Positions 1 through 6,568 of a DNA stretch of 10,490 bases are shown here, piece by piece. Source of the DNA: an uncultured Lachnospiraceae bacterium (lineage in GTDB: Bacteria; Bacillota; Clostridia; Lachnospirales; Lachnospiraceae); contig CAJKWK010000072.1 in NCBI GenBank assembly GCA_905203555.1, positions 1 through 10,490 of the forward strand. The letters are read 5' to 3'. The first letter of the stretch is position 1. The number at the start of each line of letters is the position of its first letter. Below the pieces are notes generated by a model, which was not told where the DNA came from, did no database searches, and worked only from the letters and a program-made list of their open reading frames with translations. The translations under genes were made by a program, and so were the position numbers.

Positions 1-322
1 ACAGTTCCGTTTTCTCTTCTAAGGAACATTTCTGCACTTTTACATAAAGAATCTCTTTCATCCGAACAAAAACATTCGTAAAATCAATTACCTTGATGAC
101 TTCTACCATACGATTTAACTGTTTTTTAATCTGTTCAAACGTTTCATCGTCACTGACTGTTGCAATCGTCATACGGGATACCGTAGGATCTTCTGTTGTT
201 CCTACTGTCAAACTGTCCAGATTATAACACTTGCCGGAAAAAAGCCCGGAAATTTTGGAAAGAACACCTACCTGGTTTTCTACATATAAAGATATCCATC
301 TCTTTTTCATATTATTATCCAT
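1..322 (-). CDS. ilvN: Acetolactate synthase small (regulatory) subunit, partial
   Basis: The gene starts at 322 and its 3' end lies beyond the left window edge, so only the first 107 codons are visible. The family is the regulatory subunit of acetolactate synthase, which binds the catalytic subunit IlvB, raises its activity and gives valine feedback inhibition. Residues 8-80 form an ACT domain: RWISLYVENQVGVLSKISGLF, followed by NLDSLTVG and a stretch typical of IlvN (DPTVSRMTIAT). I chose ATG 322 because GGAGGG (minus strand, about 331-336) lies about 7 nt upstream; an internal ATG at residue 5 (310) lacks such a site. The ribosome binding site overlaps the ilvB stop codon and the gap is 13 bp, so the two are surely co-transcribed. 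Identification is firm; the C-terminal domain cannot be assessed. Confidence 0.95.
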   Translation of the reverse strand, partial: MDNNMKKRWISLYVENQVGVLSKISGLFSGKCYNLDSLTVGTTEDPTVSRMTIATVSDDETFEQIKKQLNRMVEVIKVIDFTNVFVRMKEILYVKVQKCSLEEKTEL

Positions 323-335
323 ACACTTTCCCTCC

Positions 336-2054
336 TTAACAATCCAAGATCATCTGCTCTAACGTACCGCCAGGCTGGATCATTGGATAAACCATTTCTT
401 CCGGATCAATGATAAATTCAATCAAAGTCGGAACCGTTGTATTTTTCTTTGCCTCCTCAAAGGCTGCCGCAATCTCTTCTCGCTTTGTAACACGAATGCC
501 TTTTGCGCCGTAACTTTCCGCCAGTTTTATAAAATCCGGGGTATATTCCGGCATCTCTTCACCATTGGTTCTGCGGAATAAAGCTCCGGAACGCAGATTT
601 GTCATTCCATAGCGCTTTCCATAGAATAACTTCTGCCACTGTCGAACCATTCCAAGATAAGTATTATTAAATACACACAAAATCAAAGGAAGTTCTTCCA
701 ATACCGCTGTTGCAAACTCCTGAATGTTCATCTGCATGCCGCCGTCTCCGGAAATCGCAATGACCGGTGTATCCGGATTGCCCAGCTTTGCGCCGATTGC
801 ACCGGGGAAACCATATCCCATCGTTCCCAGTCCTCCGGACATAATGATTTTCTTTTTCGCTGTAATCTCCGTATACTGTGCTGCAAACATCTGATGCTGT
901 CCTACATCTGTAACCACAATTGCCTCATCAAACTGACGGTTGATCTCGTCAATAATATCTTTTGGTCCCATTGTAGAATGTTTCTTCATATCCAACGGAT
1001 GCTCTGCTTCCCAATCTGCTATCTTCGCCAGCCATTTTTCCGTCATACATGGTTCTACATATTCATTCATCTTCGTGATTGCCGCCTTCGCATCAGCAAC
1101 AATCGGAACATCTACATGAATATTTCTAGAGATGGATGCGGTATCGATATCTATATGAATAATCTGCGCCTTTGGAGCAAATGCATGCAGCTTTCCGGTA
1201 ATTCTGTCGTTAAATCTTGTTCCGATGGAAAACAGAACATCACATTCGCTGACTGCCATGTTTGCCGCATAGGCACCATGCATTCCAAGATTACCGATAA
1301 ACAGCGTATGGCTGGTCGGAATTGCCCCCCGTCCCATAATCGTCGTTACTACAGGAACCTTCGTTTTCTCCACTACCTCTGTAAACATTGCATTTGCTCC
1401 GGCAATATTAACGCCGCCGCCTGCAAGAAACAAAGGTCTTTTCGCTTTATGGAGCATCTTCAGTGCACGTTTTAACTGTCCGATATGAACACTTGTATTT
1501 GGCTTATATCCACGTATGTTTACATCTTTTGGATATTCTGCATTTCCAAGTTCTGCCATAACATCCTTTGGAAGATCTACCAGGACCGGTCCCGGCTTTC
1601 CTGTTCGTGCAATGTAGAACGCTTCCTTTATAATTCGTCCCAAATCTTCGCGTTTTCGCACTGTCACTCCGTATTTTGTAATACTTCTTGTAATTCCAAC
1701 AATATCTACTTCCTGAAATGCATCATTTCCAATCAAATGACGCGCTACCTGACCGGTAAAGCATACGAGCGGTACACTGTCATAATTTGCCGTAGCCAAA
1801 CCTGTTACCAGATTGGTCGCTCCGGGACCACTTGTCACAAGACAAACTCCCACCTTCCCGGTCGTTCTTGCATAGGCATCTGCTTCATGTACCAGCGCCT
1901 GTTCATGTCTCGGAAGAATCACTCGGATCTCATCCTGCTTATACAATTCATCACTGATATCAATTGTACATGCTCCCGGATATCCGAAGATTGTATCTAC
2001 ACCTTCTTCTTTTAACGCTTTTACCAATAACTTATTTCCTGAAATCTGTCTCAT
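336..2054 (-). CDS. ilvB: Acetolactate synthase large (catalytic) subunit
   Basis: This 572-residue thiamine-diphosphate enzyme condenses two pyruvates to 2-acetolactate, or pyruvate with 2-ketobutyrate, the first shared step of valine, leucine and isoleucine synthesis. Visible landmarks are the catalytic Glu51 in RHEQALVHEADAYAR, SGPGATN at 75-81, GQV at 101-103, the cofactor-binding GDGG at 436-439 with its paired NN at 463-464, and GMVRQWQ at 468-474, which contains the Trp known from herbicide-resistance work. These separate it from catabolic AlsS, and the adjacent ilvN supports the biosynthetic type. Between the RYGMTN segment and the final domain there is an extended loop (about 488-505) compared with the E. 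coli enzymes; I take this as lineage-specific. The ATG at 2054 is preceded by AAGAGGAGGA (2061-2070) at good spacing. Expression is controlled by the T-box leader upstream. Confidence 0.97.
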   Translation of the reverse strand: MRQISGNKLLVKALKEEGVDTIFGYPGACTIDISDELYKQDEIRVILPRHEQALVHEADAYARTTGKVGVCLVTSGPGATNLVTGLATANYDSVPLVCFTGQVARHLIGNDAFQEVDIVGITRSITKYGVTVRKREDLGRIIKEAFYIARTGKPGPVLVDLPKDVMAELGNAEYPKDVNIRGYKPNTSVHIGQLKRALKMLHKAKRPLFLAGGGVNIAGANAMFTEVVEKTKVPVVTTIMGRGAIPTSHTLFIGNLGMHGAYAANMAVSECDVLFSIGTRFNDRITGKLHAFAPKAQIIHIDIDTASISRNIHVDVPIVADAKAAITKMNEYVEPCMTEKWLAKIADWEAEHPLDMKKHSTMGPKDIIDEINRQFDEAIVVTDVGQHQMFAAQYTEITAKKKIIMSGGLGTMGYGFPGAIGAKLGNPDTPVIAISGDGGMQMNIQEFATAVLEELPLILCVFNNTYLGMVRQWQKLFYGKRYGMTNLRSGALFRRTNGEEMPEYTPDFIKLAESYGAKGIRVTKREEIAAAFEEAKKNTTVPTLIEFIIDPEEMVYPMIQPGGTLEQMILDC

Positions 2055-2093
2055 ATACCGTCCTCCTCTTATCTTTAAATCTCTACAAATAGG

Positions 2094-2122
2094 ATTATAT
2101 TACATAGTTCCTAAACTATCTA
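2094..2122 (-). promoter_or_regulatory. Candidate second ilvB promoter downstream of the T-box terminator
   Basis: On the minus strand, TAGATA (2117-2122, 4 of 6 match to the -35 consensus) is followed after exactly 17 bp by a perfect TATAAT (2094-2099). Transcription would start near 2087, about 33 nt before the ilvB ATG, and would bypass the T-box. The spacer is largely filled by the palindrome at 2104-2119. The match is good on paper but unproven. Confidence 0.4.
2104..2119. promoter_or_regulatory. Perfect palindrome in the ilvB proximal leader, candidate operator
   Basis: ATAGTTCCTAAACTAT has two 6-bp arms in perfect dyad symmetry around a 4-bp centre. It overlaps the end of the candidate -35 element and most of the spacer of the second ilvB promoter. 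Its size and symmetry suit a dimeric winged-helix regulator such as MarR, and two MarR genes lie in the window; which protein binds, if any, is unknown. Confidence 0.4.
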
Positions 2123-2128
2123 AGTAAT

Positions 2129-2163
2129 AAAAAACACCCCGAGTCTGTATAAAACTCAGGGCG
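2129..2163 (-). terminator. T-box intrinsic terminator of the ilvB leader
   Basis: The minus strand carries CGCCCTGAGT (2154-2163), a 9-nt loop, then ACTCGGGGTG (2135-2144) and a run of six T (2129-2134). The stem is 10 bp including two G-U pairs. The 5' arm is shared with the 3' side of the antiterminator, as expected for T-box control. Confidence 0.92.
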
Positions 2164-2412
2164 AATACTGATCCGCGGTACCACCTAAATTCAGAGAAAT
2201 CCTCTGCACTCTGCCGGTACAGGAAATATCTGCCTATACCGCTTCCCGATAACGTAGGAAATACGTTGAAGTCTACTGAGGTATCTCATGACTGTAATAC
2301 CTGTTCAATCCACTGCTCAAAGGCTACTTCCATAATCCCTTCCCGAAGGTTCACACCAGCCACCTACTCTCTTTGCTTCCGAAGATTATGTACTCCTCCT
2401 TATCACTGCATT
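2129..2412 (-). promoter_or_regulatory. T-box riboswitch controlling ilvBN, valine (GUA) specifier
   Basis: The conserved T-box core, minus strand AGGTGGTACCGCG (2174-2186), precedes the terminator. Stem I begins near 2410. CATAATC and GATTATG (2330-2336) pair perfectly and enclose the distal region with AGAGAG and GGCTGGTGTGAACC. The specifier loop strand reads GAAGTAG, followed by CCTTTGAGC. By alignment with the well-studied glyQS layout, the specifier is GTA at 2325-2327, a valine codon followed by a purine. Further hairpins are visible: AGGTAT/ATACCT, AACGTA/TACGTT with a nearby GGGAAG able to pair with its TTTCC loop, and a 9-bp stem III. The antiterminator is AGG...CCT plus GCGGAT-CAGT-ATTCGC, with the tRNA-acceptor-binding bulge in TGGTACC. 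Uncharged tRNA-Val(UAC) should stabilise it and allow ilvBN transcription. Confidence 0.93.
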
Positions 2413-2451
2413 TTTTATATAGATTGTACTTATCAATAAAAGATTACATTT

Positions 2452-2480
2452 ATTATACTGTGTGATTTTCACTTTGTCAA
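2452..2480 (-). promoter_or_regulatory. Main ilvB promoter, consensus sigma-A type
   Basis: On the minus strand a perfect TTGACA (2475-2480) is separated by exactly 17 bp from a perfect TATAAT (2452-2457). Transcription should begin near 2445, giving a leader of about 390 nt that contains the whole T-box. Confidence 0.9.
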
Positions 2481-2492
2481 CGTTGTTTTCTT

Positions 2493-2508
2493 GATGTTTT
2501 TTAACATC
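2493..2508. repeat. Small perfect inverted repeat between yhhN and the ilvB promoter
   Basis: GATGTT-TTTT-AACATC has 6-bp arms and a 4-bp centre. It lies about 13 bp upstream of the ilvB -35 box. It lacks a following T run in the minus direction, so it is a poor terminator for yhhN; it could be an upstream regulator site. No other recognisable signal lies between 2481 and 2559. Confidence 0.3.
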
Positions 2509-2559
2509 CCGGAATTGTATGATCATTTCTTTTTCTCATTTCATCTTTGATGATACAGT

Positions 2560-3198
2560 TCACAGCCCCGCAGCACCCAACAAGTACACTGCCACATAAT
2601 ATAAAATCATCAATACTGCTCCGCTGCATCGTGTTCTGGAACGATGTATAAATGTCCATCCGATAATTCCGTCTGAAATTACAAAGCATAAACTTCCCAC
2701 TGCTCTCGCCCAGCTCCACATCGTTCCTGCTGTAATCGCCGCTCCCCACGCAGCTGCACTCATCATGCAAAGAAGAGCCGCATAGATTAAACCCGGCATT
2801 TTCAACTGTTTCAGCCTTCCTAAATAGGGACGGAACAAAAAGAACGCAATCCCATACAAAAGTACGAAAACAAGTACTGCCGCACCTGCAGAAAATCCTT
2901 GTAAGCCAATTCCTGCAATCATCCATACATGCCCAAACCCAAAACAAAGGATTCCCCATATAAATTTTATTTCTAACAAAACATCTGCACATGCATAAAG
3001 AAAGATTCCAACTGCTATAAACCATGCCGAAACTGTATTTTCCTGCAATGCCGCAATAACTGCTAAGAGATCTGCTATCATGGTTGCTGCCGCTTTAAAA
3101 GCAAGCACCTTCCTTTTATTTCTTTCCCGGCCTGCTACATAAACACTTCCCAAAAGCAGCATCAACACTGCGGTCACAATGAATAACATTGAATCCAT
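2560..3198 (-). CDS. YhhN/TMEM86-family membrane protein, putative lysoplasmalogenase
   Basis: This is a 212-residue, very hydrophobic protein with about eight predicted membrane spans (roughly 4-21, 34-52, 57-75, 79-99, 104-121, 134-155, 165-182, 194-211) and a short basic loop at 23-30. Hallmarks of the YhhN family are visible: YACADVLLE with Asp72, the FGFGH segment with His90, the SDG pair at 175-177 and YYVAVYLLG near the C-terminus. Characterised animal members (TMEM86) hydrolyse the vinyl-ether bond of lysoplasmalogens; bacterial activity is less well documented, but anaerobic clostridia do make plasmalogens, so the role is plausible. Its ATG follows AGGGAG at a rather long 12 nt; a second ATG three codons in is possible. 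It is the last gene of the hom-marR-thyA-dfrA run, 27 bp after dfrA. Confidence 0.8.
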   Translation of the reverse strand: MDSMLFIVTAVLMLLLGSVYVAGRERNKRKVLAFKAAATMIADLLAVIAALQENTVSAWFIAVGIFLYACADVLLEIKFIWGILCFGFGHVWMIAGIGLQGFSAGAAVLVFVLLYGIAFFLFRPYLGRLKQLKMPGLIYAALLCMMSAAAWGAAITAGTMWSWARAVGSLCFVISDGIIGWTFIHRSRTRCSGAVLMILYYVAVYLLGAAGL

Positions 3199-3225
3199 AA
3201 CAACTGTCTACTCCCTTCCCGGCAT

Positions 3226-3714
3226 TTAGCATTTCTCATATTTTGTGAATACATATTCCAGATCAAAGCATGTCTGTTCTTCACTTTCTTCCGTCATCTG
3301 CCAATCTTCCATTTCATCCAGATTCGGAAAATACGTATCTGCCTCATAGGCGTGATCTATCTTAGTAATATATGCAGTATCACAATAAGGTATCATCATG
3401 TGATAAATACTTTCGCCTCCAATAATATAGATATCTTCAGAATCATAGTTCTTTAATTCTTCTAAAAGTTCCTCTTGCGTGTGAACAATGACTGCATCCT
3501 TTACTTGATAACTCCTGTTTGCTGTAAGCACAATATTCGTTCTGTTCTTTAATGGCAGACCATTCGGAAAACTCTCTAATGTCTTTCTGCCCATAACGAC
3601 TACATGACCATTTGTCTTCTCCCGAAAAAACTTCATATCTGCCGGAATGCTGGTCAGCAGGCGGTTTTTATTACCGATTGCCCAATTTTTGTCTACTGCT
3701 GCGATTGCTTTCAT
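3226..3714 (-). CDS. dfrA: Dihydrofolate reductase
   Basis: This 162-residue enzyme reduces dihydrofolate to tetrahydrofolate with NADPH, regenerating the cofactor oxidised by thymidylate synthase. Seen in the sequence: the Met20-loop region WAIGNKNRLL (11-20), the catalytic acid Asp26 in IPADMKFFR, the NADPH-binding VVVMGRKTLESFP (38-50, with Arg43 and Thr45), NIVLT at 60-64, the conserved IIGG at 97-100 and a C-terminal TKIDHAYEADTYFP block. The length matches chromosomal DHFRs, with no features of a trimethoprim-resistance cassette that I can recognise. The start has AGAGGAGG about 8 nt upstream, within the thyA stop region; the genes are 14 bp apart, the common thyA-dfrA pairing. In E. 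coli the equivalent gene is called folA. Confidence 0.96.
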   Translation of the reverse strand: MKAIAAVDKNWAIGNKNRLLTSIPADMKFFREKTNGHVVVMGRKTLESFPNGLPLKNRTNIVLTANRSYQVKDAVIVHTQEELLEELKNYDSEDIYIIGGESIYHMMIPYCDTAYITKIDHAYEADTYFPNLDEMEDWQMTEESEEQTCFDLEYVFTKYEKC

Positions 3715-3728
3715 CTCATCTGCCTCCT

Positions 3729-4577
3729 CTATACTGCAATTGGAATATTTTTAATCTGCGGATGTGTCTCATAATTTTCCAGCCGCACATCATCCGGTGT
3801 AAACTGATAAAAATCTTTAATCTCTGGATTCAACCAAAAAGTCGGCGCCGGAAGAGGTTCTCTGGAAATCAATTCTTTGATCAGAGGAATATGACGGTCA
3901 TATATATGAGCATCTGCAATTACGTGTACAAACTCTCCCACTTTCATATCACAAACCTGAGCCAGCATATGCAAAAGAACTGCATACTGACATACATTCC
4001 AGTTGTTTGCCGCCAGTACATCTTGAGAACGCTGATTCAAAATCCCATTCAAAGTCAGCTTATCACTATCTGCTTCCTTTGTCACATTGAACGTCATACT
4101 ATATGCACAAGGGTACAGATTCATCTCATGCAGATCCTGATGCACATAAATATTTGTCATAATTCTCCGGCTGTACGGATTATTTTTCAAATCATAGATT
4201 ACTCTGTCTACTTGATCCATCAGCCCTTCTTTATACTGATGTTTCACCTGCATCTGATACCCGTATGCTTTTCCGATAGAACCATCCTCATCTGCCCAGC
4301 TATCCCAGATATGACTGTTCAATTCATGAATATTGTTAGATTTTTTCTGCCAGATCCATAACAACTCATCTGTGCAGCTCTTAATTCCGGTACGACGAAG
4401 TGTAAGTGCCGGAAATTCTCTGGACAGATCATACCGGTTTACAACTCCAAATTTCTTGATCGTATATGCCGGTGTTCCGTCTTCCCATACCGGACGAACC
4501 TTTTCTCCCTCTGTACTTGTTCCGTTTTCAATGATATCTTTGCACATATCTATAAATACTTTATCTGCGTAACTCAA
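3729..4577 (-). CDS. thyA: Thymidylate synthase (ThyA type), TTG start
   Basis: This 282-residue enzyme converts dUMP to dTMP using methylene-tetrahydrofolate, releasing dihydrofolate for the DHFR encoded next. The nucleophile is Cys157 in LYPCAYS. RRIMTNI (138-144), the phosphate-binding Arg in QRSQD (182-186), Asn194 in NNWNVCQYAVLLHMLAQ, and HIYDRH (224-229) complete the active site. The overall form (LLWIWQKKSN insertion near 73-82, FYQFTPDDVRLENYE at the end) is closer to the longer Bacillus/phage-like ThyA than to the 264-residue E. coli type. No ATG exists upstream; TTG at 4577 has GGAGG (4586-4590) 8 nt before it and gives the normal N-terminus MSYADKVF, so I accept a TTG start. It lies 28 bp after marR. 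Confidence 0.95.
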   Translation of the reverse strand: MSYADKVFIDMCKDIIENGTSTEGEKVRPVWEDGTPAYTIKKFGVVNRYDLSREFPALTLRRTGIKSCTDELLWIWQKKSNNIHELNSHIWDSWADEDGSIGKAYGYQMQVKHQYKEGLMDQVDRVIYDLKNNPYSRRIMTNIYVHQDLHEMNLYPCAYSMTFNVTKEADSDKLTLNGILNQRSQDVLAANNWNVCQYAVLLHMLAQVCDMKVGEFVHVIADAHIYDRHIPLIKELISREPLPAPTFWLNPEIKDFYQFTPDDVRLENYETHPQIKNIPIAV

Positions 4578-4605
4578 CTCTGCTGCCTCCTTCTTTTTCT
4601 GTTCT

Positions 4606-5040
4606 TTACGGTTCCGAAATATTATATAATACTTTTTCCAGACCTCTGCTCAAAGCCTCTACTTCTTTTTTTGTCAGACCAATTGTCAGTCGTTTGTCTA
4701 GTTTTCTCCGGTCTGCATCCATCTTTCTCTGAATGTCATATGCTTTTTCCGTCAGATAAATATTCTTCTTCCGCTTATCTGACGCATTCGGCACACTGAG
4801 AATAAATCCTTTTTCCTCCATTCGTTTCAAAATCCCCGTAACCGTCGGATTTTTCAAACTCAGATTCTTCTCAACATCCCGCTGATTGACCTCTTCCTTA
4901 TTCGTATGGAATAAATAATCCAGCACTGCGCACTGGGAAGATGTAATCCCCAGCTTCTTCAACCGCTCATTCAATTCTTTTTCATAGATATTATTAATCT
5001 GTTTGACTGTAAACCCGATCTGATTTCCTCTCTTTTCCAC
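4606..5040 (-). CDS. MarR-family transcriptional regulator, GTG start
   Basis: This is a 144-residue MarR-like winged-helix protein. An N-terminal dimerisation helix (8-30) is followed by the DNA-binding core: SSQCAVLDYLF (34-44), NQRDVEKNLSLKNPTVTGILKRMEEKGFI (52-80) with the recognition helix around 63-76, and the charged beta wing NASDKRKKNIYLTEKA (85-100). A C-terminal helix pair ends the protein. Family members usually dimerise and repress nearby genes until a ligand or oxidant binds. The only possible start is GTG at 5040, because an in-frame stop lies shortly upstream; AGGTGG is just 4 nt before it, a short spacing that suggests weak translation. It sits 45 bp after hom and 28 bp before thyA, so it probably shares their transcript. 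Its targets are unknown; palindromes at 2104 and 6424 are candidates. Confidence 0.9.
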   Translation of the reverse strand: MEKRGNQIGFTVKQINNIYEKELNERLKKLGITSSQCAVLDYLFHTNKEEVNQRDVEKNLSLKNPTVTGILKRMEEKGFILSVPNASDKRKKNIYLTEKAYDIQRKMDADRRKLDKRLTIGLTKKEVEALSRGLEKVLYNISEP

Positions 5041-5085
5041 ATAACCACCTGGCTTTCAATGCTGATTTTCTATCATTAGACCCGA

Positions 5086-6366
5086 TTAATATTCTCGAAT
5101 CACGCTGCTGATTTCAATAATATCTTCCATTTCTTTTAATACCTGCAGCGCATTTTTCAAATGTTTTTCTTTTACCTGATCGGTACTGATTACAAGTTCT
5201 GCATTCTCTGACTTCGCATTCTTCTGTACTACTCTCGCAATACTCACCTTATGATTTCCAAATACCTGTGCAATCTGTGCCAGAACACCCGGCTTATTAT
5301 GCACCTGCATACGCAGGAAAAATTTATTTTTCACTTCTTCAAAAGATTTCACCGGAATCTGATTATAACAAGTACAACTGATTCTTCCGTTACATCCGTA
5401 TTTTAAATTTCTGGCTACATCGATCACGTCTCCTAAAATTGCACTTGCCGTCGGCAATTCTCCGGCTCCGCGTCCATAGAACATCGCATCGTCTGCCGCA
5501 TCTCCATGTACAAATACTGCATTGAAAGAATCGCGGACTGACGCCAGCGGATGTTCCTTATTCAACATCATCGGATACACACCGGCTTCAATTCCCTGCT
5601 CTGTATTACGTGCAACTCCAAGCAGCTTGATCACACTGTCAAATTCTTTTGCATAGGCAATATCTTTGGATGTGATCTTTGTAATTCCCTCCGTATATAC
5701 ATCGTCAAAGACCACTCTGGAATGAAATGCGATGGACGCCATAATCGCCACTTTACGCCCTGCATCCAGCCCTTCTACATCTGCAGTCGGATCTGCCTCT
5801 GCATATCCAAGCTCAGTTGCCTTTGCAAGAGCTTCTTCAAATCCCATGTTTTCCTCAAACATTTTTGTCAAAATATAATTGGTTGTTCCATTTACAATTC
5901 CTAATACTTCAGTGATTTCATTGCCTGCAAGACACTGTTTCAACGGACGGATAATCGGAATTGCCCCGGCTACTGCTGCTTCAAATAAGAAATCACATTG
6001 TTTTTCTTCCGCAGCCTCCAGCAATTCCCCGCCATGAACCGCAATCAGATCTTTATTTGCCGTTACAACGTGTTTTCCTGCGTGGAGCGCCTCTAAAATC
6101 ATTGTCTTAGCCGGTTCGATTCCACCCATCACTTCAATCACAATCTGGATTTCCTCATCATTCAGAATTTCCTGCCAGTTATCTGTCAGTAACTCTGTCT
6201 CAATCCCTTCCCTTTTCTTTGCAAGATTGTGCACGAGAATCTTTTTAATTTCCAACTCTGCGCCCATTGTTTTTTCCATCACATCTGCTCTTCTGTGAAT
6301 CAGCTTATATACACCGGTGCCGACCGTTCCCACACCTAATAATGCAACTTTAATCTTTTTTGCCAT
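5086..6366 (-). CDS. hom: Homoserine dehydrogenase with C-terminal ACT domain
   Basis: This 426-residue enzyme reduces aspartate 4-semialdehyde to homoserine with NAD(P)H, the branch point towards threonine, isoleucine and methionine. The Rossmann nucleotide loop is LGVGTVGTGVY (10-20). TANKDL (102-107), NGTTNYIL (159-166) and the signature GYAEADPTADVEGLDAGRK (187-205, with Asp201 and Lys205 in the expected catalytic positions) identify the family. An ACT domain, FFLRMQVHNKPGVLAQIA at 349-366 onward, closes the protein and usually serves threonine feedback. The length is normal for monofunctional Gram-positive Hom, with no fused aspartokinase. ATG 6366 has AGAGGA 7 nt upstream. It is the first gene of a minus-strand run and is divergent from the second marR. 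Products feed isoleucine synthesis, whose IlvBN enzyme is encoded nearby. Confidence 0.97.
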   Translation of the reverse strand: MAKKIKVALLGVGTVGTGVYKLIHRRADVMEKTMGAELEIKKILVHNLAKKREGIETELLTDNWQEILNDEEIQIVIEVMGGIEPAKTMILEALHAGKHVVTANKDLIAVHGGELLEAAEEKQCDFLFEAAVAGAIPIIRPLKQCLAGNEITEVLGIVNGTTNYILTKMFEENMGFEEALAKATELGYAEADPTADVEGLDAGRKVAIMASIAFHSRVVFDDVYTEGITKITSKDIAYAKEFDSVIKLLGVARNTEQGIEAGVYPMMLNKEHPLASVRDSFNAVFVHGDAADDAMFYGRGAGELPTASAILGDVIDVARNLKYGCNGRISCTCYNQIPVKSFEEVKNKFFLRMQVHNKPGVLAQIAQVFGNHKVSIARVVQKNAKSENAELVISTDQVKEKHLKNALQVLKEMEDIIEISSVIREY

Positions 6367-6423
6367 TTTCTTTTCCTCTGATTTCTTTATATTTTGTATT
6401 CCATACTATCTAAATTAGCCTGT

Positions 6424-6440
6424 TGCTATTTATCATAGCA
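6424..6440. promoter_or_regulatory. Palindrome over the hom -10 region, candidate operator
   Basis: TGCTAT-TTATC-ATAGCA has perfect 6-bp arms around a 5-bp centre. It covers the putative hom -10 element, so a bound protein would block hom transcription. A MarR dimer is a reasonable candidate because MarR genes lie on both sides; this is inference. Confidence 0.4.
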
Positions 6441-6460
6441 TAGAATTTATCCAATGACTA
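6432..6460 (-). promoter_or_regulatory. Candidate promoter of hom
   Basis: The minus strand shows TAGTCA (6455-6460, 4 of 6) and TATGAT (6432-6437, 5 of 6) with a 17-bp spacer. This would give a leader of about 60 nt before the hom ATG. A perfect palindrome (6424-6440) covers the -10 box. It is the best candidate I found in the 202-bp divergent region, but not a strong one. Confidence 0.4.
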
Positions 6461-6496
6461 GCGTTATTAATTTCACAGAATCGAAAACATTATCCG

Positions 6497-6525
6497 TTGA
6501 CAATTCCACTTCCCTGATATATATT
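6497..6525 (+). promoter_or_regulatory. Promoter of the marR-adh remnant-aldehyde dehydrogenase operon
   Basis: A perfect TTGACA (6497-6502) is followed after 17 bp by TATATT (6520-6525, 5 of 6). Transcription would start near 6532, about 37 nt before the marR ATG. Confidence 0.85.
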
Positions 6526-6537
6526 CATTTTGTAACT

Positions 6538-6553
6538 TGTTGATTATTCAACA
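6538..6553. promoter_or_regulatory. Palindrome just after the marR start site, candidate autoregulatory operator
   Basis: TGTTGA-TTAT-TCAACA has perfect 6-bp arms. It begins about 6 bp after the predicted transcription start and ends 4 bp before the GGAGG ribosome binding site, an ideal place for roadblock autorepression by the MarR protein encoded immediately downstream. Confidence 0.55.
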
Positions 6554-6568
6554 TTTCGGAGGTGCACT

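Noticed and set aside
894..2015. Long plus-strand open frames across ilvB
   Set aside because: They are antisense to a clearly identified ilvB, are rich in Cys, Ile and His as expected from reverse reading, and have no ribosome binding sites.
2501..3025. 174-codon minus-strand frame overlapping yhhN
   Set aside because: It reads the yhhN region in another frame, giving a Cys/Trp-rich product with no family resemblance, while the yhhN frame shows conserved motifs and membrane spans.
3612..4361. 249-codon plus-strand frame across dfrA and thyA
   Set aside because: It is antisense to two well-recognised enzymes and has no start signals or recognisable domains.
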